Source: Palsa-1439 sp050015495 (lineage in GTDB: Bacteria; Verrucomicrobiota; Verrucomicrobiia; Palsa-1439). From it: DNA of 64,000 bases. Position 1 is the stretch's first letter. Each line of letters begins with the position of its first letter. Both the position numbers and the translations under genes were made by a program. The DNA lies in assembly GCA_050015495.1 (NCBI GenBank), contig JBEKBH010000009.1:62001-126000 (forward strand), given 5' to 3'. Positions 44,150-52,797 of the stretch are shown one piece after another. The notes under the pieces are model-generated. The model did not search any database. It worked only from the letters and a program-made list of their open reading frames with translations, and was not told the origin of the DNA.

Positions 44150-44411
44150 CGTAATAGCCGGTGATTAACCAGCACTGATTCTGCTTCACTTCGGCGATCA
44201 CCACCAGTTTCTTCCCGCTGACGCGCCGACGGAATTCATACACGAATCCGCCGTGTTCACCTCGTCTGTGCTGAATCCTGCGCTCGTGCTGGCAGATGGT
44301 GTCTTTCATTAGCTCCACTGACAGTTGGCGCTCCTGTCGTCTTGCGCCCGCGTGTGTCGTATCGTGGAATACCGTTGGTGTCTGCAAACTGCGCAACAAT
44401 CTACCATCCAT
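44139..44411 (-). CDS. DUF4258-family protein, toxin candidate
   Basis: This 90-residue protein shows the DUF4258 layout: a first His segment (HDTTHAGARRQERQLS), a helix (VELMKDTICQHERRIQ), then HGGFVYEFRRRVSGKKLVVI and a final GYYDEE. The family has a RelE-like fold. The ATG at 44411 retains the first domain segment, which the later ATG at 44309 would remove. The partner DUF2283 gene overlaps its end. Confidence 0.68.
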   Translation of the reverse strand: MDGRLLRSLQTPTVFHDTTHAGARRQERQLSVELMKDTICQHERRIQHRRGEHGGFVYEFRRRVSGKKLVVIAEVKQNQCWLITGYYDEE

Positions 44412-44559
44412 CGTCGCCGCGATCAAGCGGCTACTTGGCGGCTTTCCTCATCCTGTGCGCAGTGATGACGTGATACGCCATCCCACTCCGCGGCGCGAGG
44501 GCAGACGGCGTGAATGTGTGGCGACACCGGATTCGTCACGAGTGCGGAGTTGACCCCGG

Positions 44560-45198
44560 TTACGGCTTCTCGTGGGTAACAAGAAAAAGAACAGCGCCAT
44601 AGAAAAGGATTATCCACATGCCAGAACGGCGAGTGTCAGACAATCCAAAGCGATACTGAATAACTCCGTCACCTCGAAAATCGTAGTGCAGAAGATTTTT
44701 AAAGGTTTCCAGCTTGTTGAGGTTGTCGCGCGTTGTCGGGATAAACCGGGGGTTGAAGGTGTCGAAACAGTAGTCGTAATCCGGGTAGTAGAAGGACAAT
44801 AGCCCCTTGACGACTCGTATGATGAAGCGCTCAATCCGATCAGGATCCACTGAAAACTGCGCAACATCAATCAGCCCTTCCTGCTCGGACAAAAGCTTCG
44901 TGTCCTCTATGCTGTTGAGCAACGATTCACGAAACGCTGGACTGCGAATCATTGTGCCGGGAACGACTTTGTTTGTCAGAATCCAGTCTCCGGCTGGTGT
45001 CGCACCAAGGGATGCAGAGAACCATGCACGAACGGCCTCGTCATCCTTCGCGAAGGCATTATTGCACGAAGCGCAGCATGGCACTGTAATCAGATTCGAT
45101 GGGCGTGGTTCTGGAAAGAACCCCCTCGGCGGTATGTGATCTTTGGTGCTTGGGTTCAAATCTCCACACAGGTAGCAGCCCATCTGTTTCTGACCCAT
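44560..45198 (-). CDS. HNH-endonuclease-like protein
   Basis: This 212-residue protein starts MGQKQMGCYLCGDLNPSTKD and continues DHIPPRGFFPEPRPSNL, TVPCCASCNNAFAKDDE. The two Cys pairs and the D-H and N-N residues form an HNH-type zinc fold, the kind found in many accessory nucleases. The rest is helical with no recognised domain. It lies in an accessory patch, alone on its strand segment between the DUF4258 pair and a zinc-ribbon gene. Its role may be defence or mobile-element related, but this is inference. Confidence 0.68.
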   Translation of the reverse strand: MGQKQMGCYLCGDLNPSTKDHIPPRGFFPEPRPSNLITVPCCASCNNAFAKDDEAVRAWFSASLGATPAGDWILTNKVVPGTMIRSPAFRESLLNSIEDTKLLSEQEGLIDVAQFSVDPDRIERFIIRVVKGLLSFYYPDYDYCFDTFNPRFIPTTRDNLNKLETFKNLLHYDFRGDGVIQYRFGLSDTRRSGMWIILFYGAVLFLVTHEKP

Positions 45199-45363
45199 GG
45201 CTTTGCTCCACTCCCTAGCTCAATCCGACATTTCTAATACGTCGCAGTCAAATTTGATGTCCATGATTTGCGCCCTTGATCTGGCCGTCGCCCGCGCCTG
45301 CTCACGTTGTCAATGATTCAATCCCACCGGCCAAAATACAAGCACATGGTTTTGGTTTCACTA

Positions 45364-46086
45364 TCAATGTGAGAACTCACAGCCACGGTAGTCGCCGCTC
45401 CAGACCGTGCCTTCCTTTTCAAAAATATTGAAAAAAGTTGAGCCACCGAAATCGAGACACTTGTAATGTTCGCCTTCGCCTGTTTCCGCAATCCTGATCA
45501 CACACGGCTGCCCAAGTCTGTGAATTAGTTCCTCCTCGCTGATTCCGATAAAGGTGTTTGCCTCTGCTTGGTTGTATCGCTGACTTGCTCTAGCGGCCTC
45601 CATCAGAGTGCTGGTGTCATACAATTCAGAGATGTACCGAGCGTAATTCGGATTACTGATGCTACGACGTTCTTCTGCGTACTTCTCAACTTGTGCTGAT
45701 GGGGTGAATGAAGGAGTTTTCTCCAGATCGTGAATTATCAGAGGGGTGGAAACCGTGGTGTTCTCCGTCTCGATTTGTTTCACAGTAAGCAGGGAAATTA
45801 CAATAATACCCAAACATCCGAGGCCAACGGCTATGCCGACACGCCATTTGGTTTTGTGTGTAACTGACCGAAACATCAGTGGTGGTACAGCGGTTGGAAC
45901 CGGTTGCGGCGGTGGCGGTGAAGGTCCGGCAGACGGCTGCGTGACGCTTTCGCTTTTGGAGTCCGGCTGTGCCTGTGGAACCACCAATCGAGCTTGGCAT
46001 TTCGGACAGTTCACAGCCTGCCCCACGCCCACCGCGTCAATCACGATATGTTGCCCACACTTGAAGCAGTAGAATTCAATGTCCAC
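45364..46086 (-). CDS. Zinc-ribbon membrane protein, unknown function
   Basis: This 240-residue protein starts MDIEFYCFKCGQHIVIDAVG with a second Cys pair in AVNCPKCQARLVVPQ, the same type of N-terminal ribbon as the protein at 15359-16228. A Pro/Ser linker follows, then one transmembrane helix (WRVGIAVGLGCLGIIVISLL, residues about 80-100), then a soluble part with FIGISEEELIHRLGQP, a motif recalling SmpA/OmlA-like folds. Function unknown. The start at 46086 is supported by the Met-Asp-Ile opening shared with its relative. Confidence 0.65.
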   Translation of the reverse strand: MDIEFYCFKCGQHIVIDAVGVGQAVNCPKCQARLVVPQAQPDSKSESVTQPSAGPSPPPPQPVPTAVPPLMFRSVTHKTKWRVGIAVGLGCLGIIVISLLTVKQIETENTTVSTPLIIHDLEKTPSFTPSAQVEKYAEERRSISNPNYARYISELYDTSTLMEAARASQRYNQAEANTFIGISEEELIHRLGQPCVIRIAETGEGEHYKCLDFGGSTFFNIFEKEGTVWSGDYRGCEFSH

Positions 46087-46156
46087 AAGATGCTCCTTTG
46101 CTCTGGCCGTTGCCCGTGCCCGCTTACCGCGAACGCCGTGCCAGCGCGGGTCGCGG

Positions 46157-46411
46157 TTACCTGAGGATCACTGCCAGCGTCACAATGGACGTGACCAGCA
46201 GCGCAACAGTGAGCCAACACAGTGCCCATGTCAGCCTGATAATCCTGCGCGTGGAAATCTCGGCAAGCTGCGCCGTCAGGTCAAGAATCTCGGCGTGTTT
46301 TTGAAGAATATGCGGCGTGGTAAGTTCAGAAGCTCCCAAGGCACGAATTGCAACCTCGATCTCCTTGTGCTTTACCGCGATTATCTCACGAAGAAGTCGG
46401 GCTTCACTCAT
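46157..46411 (-). CDS. Small coiled-coil membrane protein
   Basis: This 84-residue protein has a charged, helical N-terminal half (MSEARLLREIIAVKHKEIEV; ILQKHAEILDLTAQLAEIST) and a C-terminal membrane helix (LTWALCWLTVALLVTSIVTL). No family was recognised. It lies upstream of the zinc-ribbon protein on the same strand with a 70-bp gap and may be its partner. Confidence 0.5.
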   Translation of the reverse strand: MSEARLLREIIAVKHKEIEVAIRALGASELTTPHILQKHAEILDLTAQLAEISTRRIIRLTWALCWLTVALLVTSIVTLAVILR

Positions 46412-46847
46412 CTGCATAGTGCCTCATTTCCGTCGAACTCAAATTGGAGACCTAAAGTCGCAGAATAAGACGACCAACAGTTGGCCATTTCTAGTGGGCC
46501 GATCCACAGGAAGACGCTAGCTCGGTGCAAGTTACCGAGCAAGAACAAAGGGCGCGGATCGCTTCGCGCTCTTCGTGGTGAACAAATTATCCGTGCGGCA
46601 AACGGGGGGGGGCGCTCACTCTACCGCCGGCGGGCGAGTGGGGTTATCTGGCAACGATTATCGCGCAACGATACTTTTTGCTGGACTTTGTGGCGGATTT
46701 GTGGGACGCTGGCGGCGGTTCTTTGACACGAGGCTTCGGAAGCAGGGCCAATGGCTGATGGTCGATGGGGGCAGGAGCAATCGGCTCTCGACGGTCAGCG
46801 TTCGGCTCGCCCCGCCAGAGGCGGGCAAGCCTCCAATGCACGTCGAA

Positions 46848-46876
46848 CGGCGCGGTCGGGAGACCGGCGCCGAACA
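46848..46876. repeat. 29-bp palindromic repeat, copy 2
   Basis: Identical to 1435-1463, in the same orientation, 45 kb away. Confidence 0.75.
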
Positions 46877-46900
46877 TGGGGGGAGGGGGCGTAGGGGGGT

Positions 46901-46979
46901 AAAATTACCAAACGAACCCAATTCTATCCAAGCCGGCGTGGAAAATTGGTGGAGAGAAAGCCAAAAACGAAGCCAATTT
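46901..46979 (+). repeat. Dispersed 80-bp repeat, copy 3
   Basis: It has AACGAACCCAATTC, then CAAGCCGGCGTGGAAAATT, then AAAGCCAAAAACGAAGCCAA. It is more diverged than copies 1 and 2. Confidence 0.7.
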
Positions 46980-47010
46980 ATGGTTGATAACGGCGGGCAT
47001 TATCGTTAGC

Positions 47011-47060
47011 GGCAAGCGAGACGCTCGCCCTACCGGCGGCCACGACGGAGCGTGGCCCTC
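47011..47060. repeat. Two adjacent REP-like hairpins
   Basis: The first pairs GGCAAGCG with CGCTCGCC (one mismatch) and is followed by CTACC. The second has GGCCACG (47038-47044), ACGGAG and CGTGGCC (47051-47057), followed by CTCC. Confidence 0.72.
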
Positions 47061-47070
47061 CAGTCGGCCC

Positions 47071-47460
47071 TCAACTGCGGCGCGGCTCGTGGAGCGCGGA
47101 TTCGACGTGTTTGGCGACGAAATCGATCATCATCGGGTCGGACATCATCGGCGGACTGAGTTCGTAGGTGACGCCGGGGAATTTCTTGAGTGTCTGCTCG
47201 AAGATGAACGGGATGTCTTCGCGCAGGTGCGAGCCGGGGACGAGAAAGAATGCGTACCCGAAAATGTGGTTGGCGCCGCGGGCGATGAGTTTCTTGATGG
47301 CGACGGGGATGGGCGGTTTGCCAAGTTCCATGAAGCACGGCTCGATGAGGTCGTAACCGAGGCGTGCTCTCACTTGGTCGACGAGTTTGACCATGATCTC
47401 GTTGCCTTCCTTGAGGCGGGAGCCGTGGGTGAAAATGAGCACGCCTGTTTTCCGTTGCAT
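47071..47460 (-). CDS. Short CbiX/SirB-type chelatase
   Basis: This 129-residue single-domain chelatase has GVLIFTHGSRLKEGNEIM (metal-binding His near residue 12) and a second His-containing loop, FFLVPGSHLREDIPFIF. The short CbiX/SirB class inserts Co2+ or Fe2+ into sirohydrochlorin. It is divergent from hemQ with a 39-bp spacer, so its role is probably in tetrapyrrole metabolism. Metal preference cannot be told. Confidence 0.82.
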   Translation of the reverse strand: MQRKTGVLIFTHGSRLKEGNEIMVKLVDQVRARLGYDLIEPCFMELGKPPIPVAIKKLIARGANHIFGYAFFLVPGSHLREDIPFIFEQTLKKFPGVTYELSPPMMSDPMMIDFVAKHVESALHEPRRS

Positions 47461-47499
47461 CGCGAGGCCAGTATAGCATTATATGGAGTAGGGGCAACC

Positions 47500-48195
47500 A
47501 TGAGTGACGAGATCAAACGGCAGTACGTGAACTACCTGTTTTTCAAGGTCGATCCGGCGTGGCGGCGGCTGTCGCGCGAGGAACGGGACCGCGGCAAGAG
47601 CGAATTCGAGGGCGTGGTGAAAGACTGGAAGGGGCGCGCGCTGCTGATTCCGTTCAGCACGGTCGGGACGCGGGCGGACACGGATTTCCTGCTGTGGCGG
47701 ATCAGCGAGCGGCTGGAAGATTTCACGGAAATGAGCACGCAGTTGCTCAACACCAGCCTCGGCAAATGGTGTCACACGCCCTACAGCTACCTGGGCATGA
47801 CCAAACGCTCGATGTACGTGGACCATCACGAACACGAAGGCAGCGAAGGCCGCCGCGGGCGCGTGGTGCCGGGACAGAACAAGTACATCTTCGTGTACCC
47901 GTTCTGGAAGACCAGCGACTGGTATCTGCTGCCGAAGGAAGAACGCCAGCGGATGATGAACGTCCACATCGAGACGGGCCACCGGTACCCGAGCATCAAG
48001 ATCAACACGATTTACTGTTTTGGACTCGATGATCCCGAGTTCGTCGTCGCGTTCGAGGGGGACAAGCCGGAGGATTTCATCGATCTCGTCATGGAAATGC
48101 GCGAGCACGAGGTCCGCAAGTACACATTGCGCGACACCCCGATTTTCACCTGTATCCGCGGCAGCATCAGCGAGGTGCTCGGCGCGCTCGGATGA
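47500..48195 (+). CDS. hemQ: Coproheme decarboxylase-like protein (HemQ/ChdC, chlorite-dismutase fold)
   Basis: This 231-residue protein has the HemQ pattern: YVNYLFFKVDPAWRRLSREE, the SMYVDHHEHEGSEGRRGRVV loop, YIFVYPFWKTSDWYLLPKEE with the key Tyr and Trp residues, RMMNVHIETGHRYPSIK with the proximal His, and INTIYCFGLDDPEFVVAFE. HemQ turns coproheme into haem by two oxidative decarboxylations, using peroxide, in the coproporphyrin-dependent route. The ATG at 47500 is 7 bp after GTAGGGGC. Stop overlaps the next gene (ATGA). Confidence 0.88.
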   Translation: MSDEIKRQYVNYLFFKVDPAWRRLSREERDRGKSEFEGVVKDWKGRALLIPFSTVGTRADTDFLLWRISERLEDFTEMSTQLLNTSLGKWCHTPYSYLGMTKRSMYVDHHEHEGSEGRRGRVVPGQNKYIFVYPFWKTSDWYLLPKEERQRMMNVHIETGHRYPSIKINTIYCFGLDDPEFVVAFEGDKPEDFIDLVMEMREHEVRKYTLRDTPIFTCIRGSISEVLGALG

Positions 48196-48977
48196 GACGA
48201 GCGCTCCTGCTGCTGTTGGCGGCGCCGCTCCCGTGCGTTCTGGCCCAGGAGCCGCAAGACGACCAACGTCTCCCCGAAGAACTGGCCATCGCGCGTTCGG
48301 TCGTGATTCAGGACGCGGATGAGTTGGAAAATACCGCCACGGTTCGATACGCGAAGTCGCAACCGACCGAGAATTACGCCGCCGAGGCGGAACTCGAATA
48401 CGGTTTGACGGACCGCTGGGAAATCGACGCCGAAGCGCCATACGAGTTCCTTCGGCCCAGGAACAAGCCGGGCGCCGATGGTGTCGGTGATGTCGAAACC
48501 GCGGTGCGGTACGGAGCGATTCCCGTCGGACAAGGACCGGTCGCGCTAACAGCCGGGCTCGGACTCGGGATTCCCACGGGCGACCGCACGCGCGATCTCG
48601 GCGAGGGACGGCTCACGTTGGAACCGTTTTTCACGGCGAGCACCTGGGTGAGACGATGCAACGTGCAGGTCAACGGCGGATGGACGCGCGCGATCACCAA
48701 TTCCGGCCAAGAACCCCGCGATGATTTCGAGTACAACGTGGTGATCCTGTACCCGGTGAAACGGTGGTATGTCGGCTTGGAAGGCAACGGTGACTCGACC
48801 AGCGCGGTGACCACCTATTACGTGACGCCCGAACTGATCTGGAGGCCAATGAAAAGCCTGGAGTTGCTGGTCGCGGCGCCGTTGGGGGTCACACGTGAAT
48901 CGGCCGATTATGGGGTGATCGGTGAGGTGTCGCTGGAACTGGAGAGTGTCACACATCGCGGCACGGACAAGGATTAG
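48192..48977 (+). CDS. Predicted outer-membrane beta-barrel protein
   Basis: This 261-residue protein has a signal peptide (MRRALLLLLAAPLPCVLAQ) and alternating strands with aromatic girdles (YAAEAELEYGLTDRWEIDAE; PVALTAGLGLGIPTG; ELLVAAPLGVTRESADYGV), the pattern of a small barrel like the transporter-type proteins of the phenol-degradation family. No exact family recognised. It overlaps hemQ by four bases, so they form a unit, and it may help porphyrin or small-molecule passage, which is a guess. Confidence 0.65.
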   Translation: MRRALLLLLAAPLPCVLAQEPQDDQRLPEELAIARSVVIQDADELENTATVRYAKSQPTENYAAEAELEYGLTDRWEIDAEAPYEFLRPRNKPGADGVGDVETAVRYGAIPVGQGPVALTAGLGLGIPTGDRTRDLGEGRLTLEPFFTASTWVRRCNVQVNGGWTRAITNSGQEPRDDFEYNVVILYPVKRWYVGLEGNGDSTSAVTTYYVTPELIWRPMKSLELLVAAPLGVTRESADYGVIGEVSLELESVTHRGTDKD

Positions 48978-49121
48978 GCGTTCGGCACTCTCATTCCTGC
49001 AACCGAACACGCGCCGAGCGCATCCAAAACGCAAGTCATCCGGAAATTGTGGGGTTGATCGAGGTTTGTGGTGGATTTTTCGCGAGGGTTCTGGTAGAAA
49101 ATCGACGGCGAGTAGGTGGTC

Positions 49122-49871
49122 ATGGTCATCAGTATCATCATTCCTACCTTGAACGAGGAGGGCAGCCTCCCCGTGACGTTGCGTCAGTTGGCGAGCCATC
49201 CGGACGTTGAATTGATTGTCGTCGATGGCGGATCGGTGGATCGGACTTGCGAACTGGCCCAGGGGTTCACACCTTACGTCTTCCGCGCGCTGCCGAACCG
49301 CGCCAGGCAGATGAACATCGGCGCCCGCCACGCGACAGGTGACATACTCCTGTTCCTGTACGCGGACACCTTTTTGTTGCCCGGCGCCCTGGAAGAAATC
49401 CAGCGACGGATCATCGGGGACGGGGCGGTGGGCGGCGCGTTTGATTTGCATATCGATTCGCGGCGTCACCTGTGCAAGCTCGTGGCACGGGCGGCCAGCC
49501 GCCGGTCGCGCTGGTTGCGGCTGCCGTACGGCGACCAGGGGATTTTCGTCTGGCGGCAGGTGTTCGAGGCGCTGGGCGGGTTCCCGGAAATTCCGATCAT
49601 GGAAGACGTTTCGTTCTCGCGCCGACTGCGCCGCGCGGGACGGCTGACGTTTATCCGCTCGGGACTGGTCAGTAGTGGCCGCCGGTGGAACGCCAATGGC
49701 GTCGTGCGGACCACGCTGGTGAGGTGGTGGGTGACGTTGCTGTTCCTGCTGCGGGTTCCCCCGCGGCAAATCCGCCACATTTATGACAGTTGGCTGGTGC
49801 CGGGCAAGCCACCGCGCAACAAGAGCGCGTTATTTCCGTCCAACCAAAAGAGCCTGCAAGAGCGAAGGTAG
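49122..49871 (+). CDS. GT2 glycosyltransferase, TIGR04283-like
   Basis: This 249-residue GT-A enzyme has MVISIIIPTLNEEGSLPVTL, VELIVVDGGSVDRTCELAQG and MNIGARHATGDILLFLYADT, where the DxD is AD(T) as in the selenodomain-associated subfamily. EDVSFSRRLRRAGRL follows near the C-terminus, then WVTLLFLLRVPPRQIRHIYD. The donor and acceptor are unknown. Start at 49122; a GTG two codons upstream is possible. Confidence 0.85.
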   Translation: MVISIIIPTLNEEGSLPVTLRQLASHPDVELIVVDGGSVDRTCELAQGFTPYVFRALPNRARQMNIGARHATGDILLFLYADTFLLPGALEEIQRRIIGDGAVGGAFDLHIDSRRHLCKLVARAASRRSRWLRLPYGDQGIFVWRQVFEALGGFPEIPIMEDVSFSRRLRRAGRLTFIRSGLVSSGRRWNANGVVRTTLVRWWVTLLFLLRVPPRQIRHIYDSWLVPGKPPRNKSALFPSNQKSLQERR

Positions 49872-49892
49872 TCCTGACAAGACGGACGCTGG

Positions 49893-49966
49893 TGTAGCGG
49901 CGCTTCTGCGAAGCGTCCGATTTCTGATCCAACAAACTTTCCGCGCTTCACAGAAGCGCGGCTACA
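49893..49966. repeat. Head-to-head REP-like pair
   Basis: TGTAG foot (49893-49897) plus CGCTTC-TGC-GAAGCG (49901-49915), and CGCGCTTC-ACA-GAAGCGCG (49942-49960) plus CTACA (49962-49966). It lies between the convergent GT2 and LOG genes. Confidence 0.85.
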
Positions 49967-49987
49967 ACGTCACCGGGTGGTTCGTTA

Positions 49988-51007
49988 TCAATGCTGGTTG
50001 ATCACGTCGATCAGGGAGCGCAACCGCCCGAAATTGGTGCGATTGAACGGGAAGACGATCCGGTGCAGTTCCTTCAGTTCGGGCTCGTTGTCCTCTTCGG
50101 GGAGCGGGCCGGACGCGCGGAATTGTCCGCCGTTGAGGCAGATGTCCGAGAAACGGGCGTTGAGCGTGCGCAGCAGGTTCTCCGTGGCGGGATACTTGAC
50201 CCGCACGACGAGCGCGTCCTTCACGTACCGGCAGGATTGGTAGTTGCTGTAGAACTGCGTGATTTCCGCGCAGGCTTCCTCGACGTCGTCGGTGACCTTG
50301 AACAGCGCGAGGTCTTCCTTGCTGACGAGCGCCTCATCGAGGAGCTGGTCCTCGACGAACCGCCACCACGTCTTCCAATAGTTGCCGCGCGGGCGGTCGA
50401 CGAACACCAGCGGTTTGGGCTGGCTCTTGCCCGTCTGCATCAGCGTGAGCGCCTCGAACCCTTCGTCATGCGTGCCGAATCCGCCGGGGAACAACACGAT
50501 GGCGTCGCTCTCCTTGATGAAGCAGAGTTTGCGGGTGAAGAAGTACTTGAAATTGATCAGCTTGCGGTCGCCGGCGATCTCGAGGTTCGGTTCCTGCTCG
50601 AACGGCAGGCGGATGTTGAGCCCGAAACTGTTGTCGCGGCCCGCGCCGCGTTGGGAGGCGCCCATGATGCCTTCCCCGCCGCCGGTGATGACCATGAACC
50701 CGCGCTCGACGATGGCTTTGCCGAAGGCGACGGCCTGCTGGTACTCCGGCGCGTCGGGCTTGGTGCGGGCCGAGCCGAAGACGGTGACTTTGCGCCGGCC
50801 GCGGAACGGCGCGAAGATCTTCGAGGAATAGCGCAACTCCTTGAGCGTGGAGGTGATGACCTTCATGTCGAGGCGGTCGGCCTTGTCGTCGATGAGCCGT
50901 AGCGCGGTCTCGATGATGTCCTCGACGAGGTCGTCGTTTTGGTAGCCGCCGCCGTGTTGCTGGATGAGCTGCTGGATGAGAGACAGGTCCTTGTTGGACT
51001 GGGACAT
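49988..51007 (-). CDS. LOG-family protein (TIGR00730-like nucleotide hydrolase)
   Basis: This 339-residue Rossmann-fold protein has VTVFGSARTKPDAPEYQQA, FMVITGGGEGIMGASQRGA and the family signature FPGGFGTHDEGFEALT, with the Arg/Glu pair of nucleotide phosphoribohydrolases (LOG, PpnN-like). An N-terminal helical domain of about 60 residues and a C-terminal domain of about 120 residues are extra to the short LOG proteins. The likely reaction is removal of base from nucleoside 5'-monophosphates. Start: ATG at 51007 gives MSQSNKDLSLIQQLIQ. Confidence 0.88.
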   Translation of the reverse strand: MSQSNKDLSLIQQLIQQHGGGYQNDDLVEDIIETALRLIDDKADRLDMKVITSTLKELRYSSKIFAPFRGRRKVTVFGSARTKPDAPEYQQAVAFGKAIVERGFMVITGGGEGIMGASQRGAGRDNSFGLNIRLPFEQEPNLEIAGDRKLINFKYFFTRKLCFIKESDAIVLFPGGFGTHDEGFEALTLMQTGKSQPKPLVFVDRPRGNYWKTWWRFVEDQLLDEALVSKEDLALFKVTDDVEEACAEITQFYSNYQSCRYVKDALVVRVKYPATENLLRTLNARFSDICLNGGQFRASGPLPEEDNEPELKELHRIVFPFNRTNFGRLRSLIDVINQH

Positions 51008-51379
51008 AATGCTTCCTTGGTTGTGTTGGGCGGGGAGCACTGCTTGAGTCGAGCTTCGAACCATTGGTGAGTCGAGGGCCGACTACAGCGTTGCGCCCCG
51101 CGCATGTTTATTTCTGTTGGCAATGAAGTGTACTCCCTCATGGCGGCATGTAAAGGTTTTTTTGGACGGTGGCCGGCAAAACGGCTTGCGGGGCCGTAAT
51201 TAAAACCTCTGGGCAACAACCCTCACCCTGACCCTCTCCCTTCGGCGAAGGGAGAGGGGAATCTCCTCGCCCCGCTCGCGGGGAGAGGATTAAGGTGAGG
51301 GGCAATTATGCGCAAAGCCGAACACTTTTAATTGCATCCGGCTTGCGGCAAGGGGCTGACTCGTGTAGACGAGCGCGGT
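51008..51379. other. Intergenic region with CTCACC-type paired repeat
   Basis: Between the divergent LOG gene and the cupin gene. The left half (51008-51210) shows nothing notable. At 51217-51303 a complete CTCACC-type element has CCCTCACC at one end and GGTGAGGGG at the other with two hairpins inside. Confidence 0.6.
51217..51303. repeat. CTCACC-type element, complete inverted pair
   Basis: CCCTCACCCTG, a CTCTCCCTTC/GAAGGGAGAG hairpin, a CTCCTCGCCCCG/CGGGGAGAGG hairpin, then AAGGTGAGGGG. The shorter relatives at 1366, 17986, 25126 and 55412 carry parts of it. Confidence 0.7.
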
Positions 51380-51883
51380 GTGACTGCGGACGAGATCATC
51401 GCGCGGCTGAACCTAAAACGCCATCCGAAGGAGGGCGGTTTCTATTCGGAGACTTACCGCGCGGACGAGACGATTCCCGCAGGCGTCCTGCCGGCGCGCT
51501 ATCCGAGCCAGCGGTCGGTCAGCACGTGCATTTACTATTTGCTCACGACGGGAACCTTTTCCGCCATCCATCGACTGCAGAGCGACGAGATTTTTCATTT
51601 CTACCTCGGCGATCCCGTCGAGATGCTGCAACTTTCTCCTGACGGCAAGGGTCGGACGGTGGTACTCGGCACCGATTTACGGTCGGGCATGATGCCGCAG
51701 GTCGTCGTCCCGCGCGGCGTATGGCAGGGGTCGCGGCTGGTGGCGGGCGGGACGTTTGCGTTGCTCGGCTGCACCGTCGCGCCCGGTTTCGATTTTGCCG
51801 ATTACGAGCACGGGCGGAGGGACGAGTTGTTGGCGGTCTACCCGGAGTTTCGGGAGAAAATCGTCGCACTGACAAGCGAGTGA
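51380..51883 (+). CDS. DUF985-family cupin
   Basis: This 167-residue cupin begins VTADEIIARLNLKRHPKEGG and contains FYSETYRADETIP, STCIYYLLTTGTFSAIHRLQ, SDEIFHFYLGDPVEML and GTFALLGCTVAPGFDFADY, all typical of DUF985. Such cupins bind a metal through His/Glu residues (HRLQSDEIFHFY), but no reaction is established. GTG at 51380 was chosen; a TTG at 51332 is also possible. Confidence 0.82.
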   Translation: MTADEIIARLNLKRHPKEGGFYSETYRADETIPAGVLPARYPSQRSVSTCIYYLLTTGTFSAIHRLQSDEIFHFYLGDPVEMLQLSPDGKGRTVVLGTDLRSGMMPQVVVPRGVWQGSRLVAGGTFALLGCTVAPGFDFADYEHGRRDELLAVYPEFREKIVALTSE

Positions 51884-51926
51884 GGCGGCCATCGTGTTTG
51901 AAGCGGGGTTGCGATAGGCTTGGAAC

Positions 51927-52688
51927 GTGCAAAGGCCATCGATCATTTCTGAGTCCTTGGTGGACGCCTTGCGGGAGGCGCGGGCGGTGGTGGTGTTGAC
52001 GGGAGCGGGTGTGTCGGCGGAGAGCGGGATACCGACGTTCCGCGATGCGATGGACGGGTTGTGGGCGAAATTCGATCCGCACGAGCTGGCGTCGCCCGAA
52101 GGGTTTGAACGCGATCCCAAGACGGTGACGCGTTGGTACGACTGGCGGCGGGAGAAATGCGCGGCGGCGAAGCCGAACGCGGCGCACCTGGCTTTGGCGA
52201 GGCTGGAGAACCATCTGGCAGCGCAACAACGGGCGTTTACGCTGCTCACGCAGAATGTGGATCGGCTTCATCAGGCTGCCGGCAGCCGCAACGTCGTCGA
52301 ATTGCACGGGACGATCTGGGTCTGGCGCTGCACGCGGTGCGGCATCGAACGCGAGGAACGCGGCGTACCATTCAAAGAATATCCGCCGCGGTGCGCGTGC
52401 GGGGGAGCGCGGCGACCGGCGGTGGTGTGGTTCGGCGAGATGCTGCCCGAGGACGCGATGCAACAGGCGGGCGACGCATTGGAGGCGTGTGATTTGTTTT
52501 TCTCGATTGGCACGAGTGCGGTGGTCGAGCCGGCGGCGAGTTTCATCCATCACGCGCGGCGTCGTGGCGCGAAGACGGTGGAGATCAATCGCGAGCCCAC
52601 GCCGATTACGCCGGTCGTGGACTGGTCATTGCCCGGAAAAGCGGGAGAAATACTTCCCGAAGTGGTCCGGCTGGCGTTTGGGATTTGA
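51927..52688 (+). CDS. cobB: Sirtuin NAD-dependent protein deacylase
   Basis: This 253-residue sirtuin has VVLTGAGVSAESGIPTFRDA, LLTQNVDRLHQAAGS, catalytic His in VVELHGTIWVWRCTRCG, a zinc site of CTRC and CACG, and FSIGTSAVVEPAASF. It removes acyl groups from lysine with NAD. Starts at a GTG (51927). Class: the family's usual YR acylation pocket cannot be placed from sequence by eye. Single gene, 43 bp after the cupin. Confidence 0.93.
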   Translation: MQRPSIISESLVDALREARAVVVLTGAGVSAESGIPTFRDAMDGLWAKFDPHELASPEGFERDPKTVTRWYDWRREKCAAAKPNAAHLALARLENHLAAQQRAFTLLTQNVDRLHQAAGSRNVVELHGTIWVWRCTRCGIEREERGVPFKEYPPRCACGGARRPAVVWFGEMLPEDAMQQAGDALEACDLFFSIGTSAVVEPAASFIHHARRRGAKTVEINREPTPITPVVDWSLPGKAGEILPEVVRLAFGI

Positions 52689-52743
52689 GGGGCGCACCGG
52701 CTCGGAGATTCACCACGAGGTCACGAAGCACACGAAGGTGGCT

Positions 52744-52767
52744 GTAGGCCGCGTGCCCCCACGCGGC
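52744..52767. repeat. REP-like hairpin with GTAG foot
   Basis: GTAG, GCCGCGT (52748-52754), a 6-nt loop and ACGCGGC (52761-52767). It is the inverted relative of the copy at 16374, and sits between the convergent cobB and metF genes. Confidence 0.8.
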
Positions 52768-52797
52768 GTTGCCTCTTGACCATACACAAGGCGCGGG

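Larger units (their letters stand above)
46412..47070. other. Repeat-rich intergenic region
   Basis: The left part (46412-46800) has no feature I can name. Then come a GGCGGG hairpin (about 46811-46825), the 29-bp palindrome copy (46848-46876), the 80-bp repeat copy 3 (46901-46979) and two REP-like hairpins (47011-47032, 47038-47060). No gene is seen. Confidence 0.6.

Noticed and set aside
44560..45198. tRNA-like GGTTCAAATC in the HNH gene
   Set aside because: A short TPsiC-like match near 45150 lies in a coding frame with no acceptor stem or anticodon arm.
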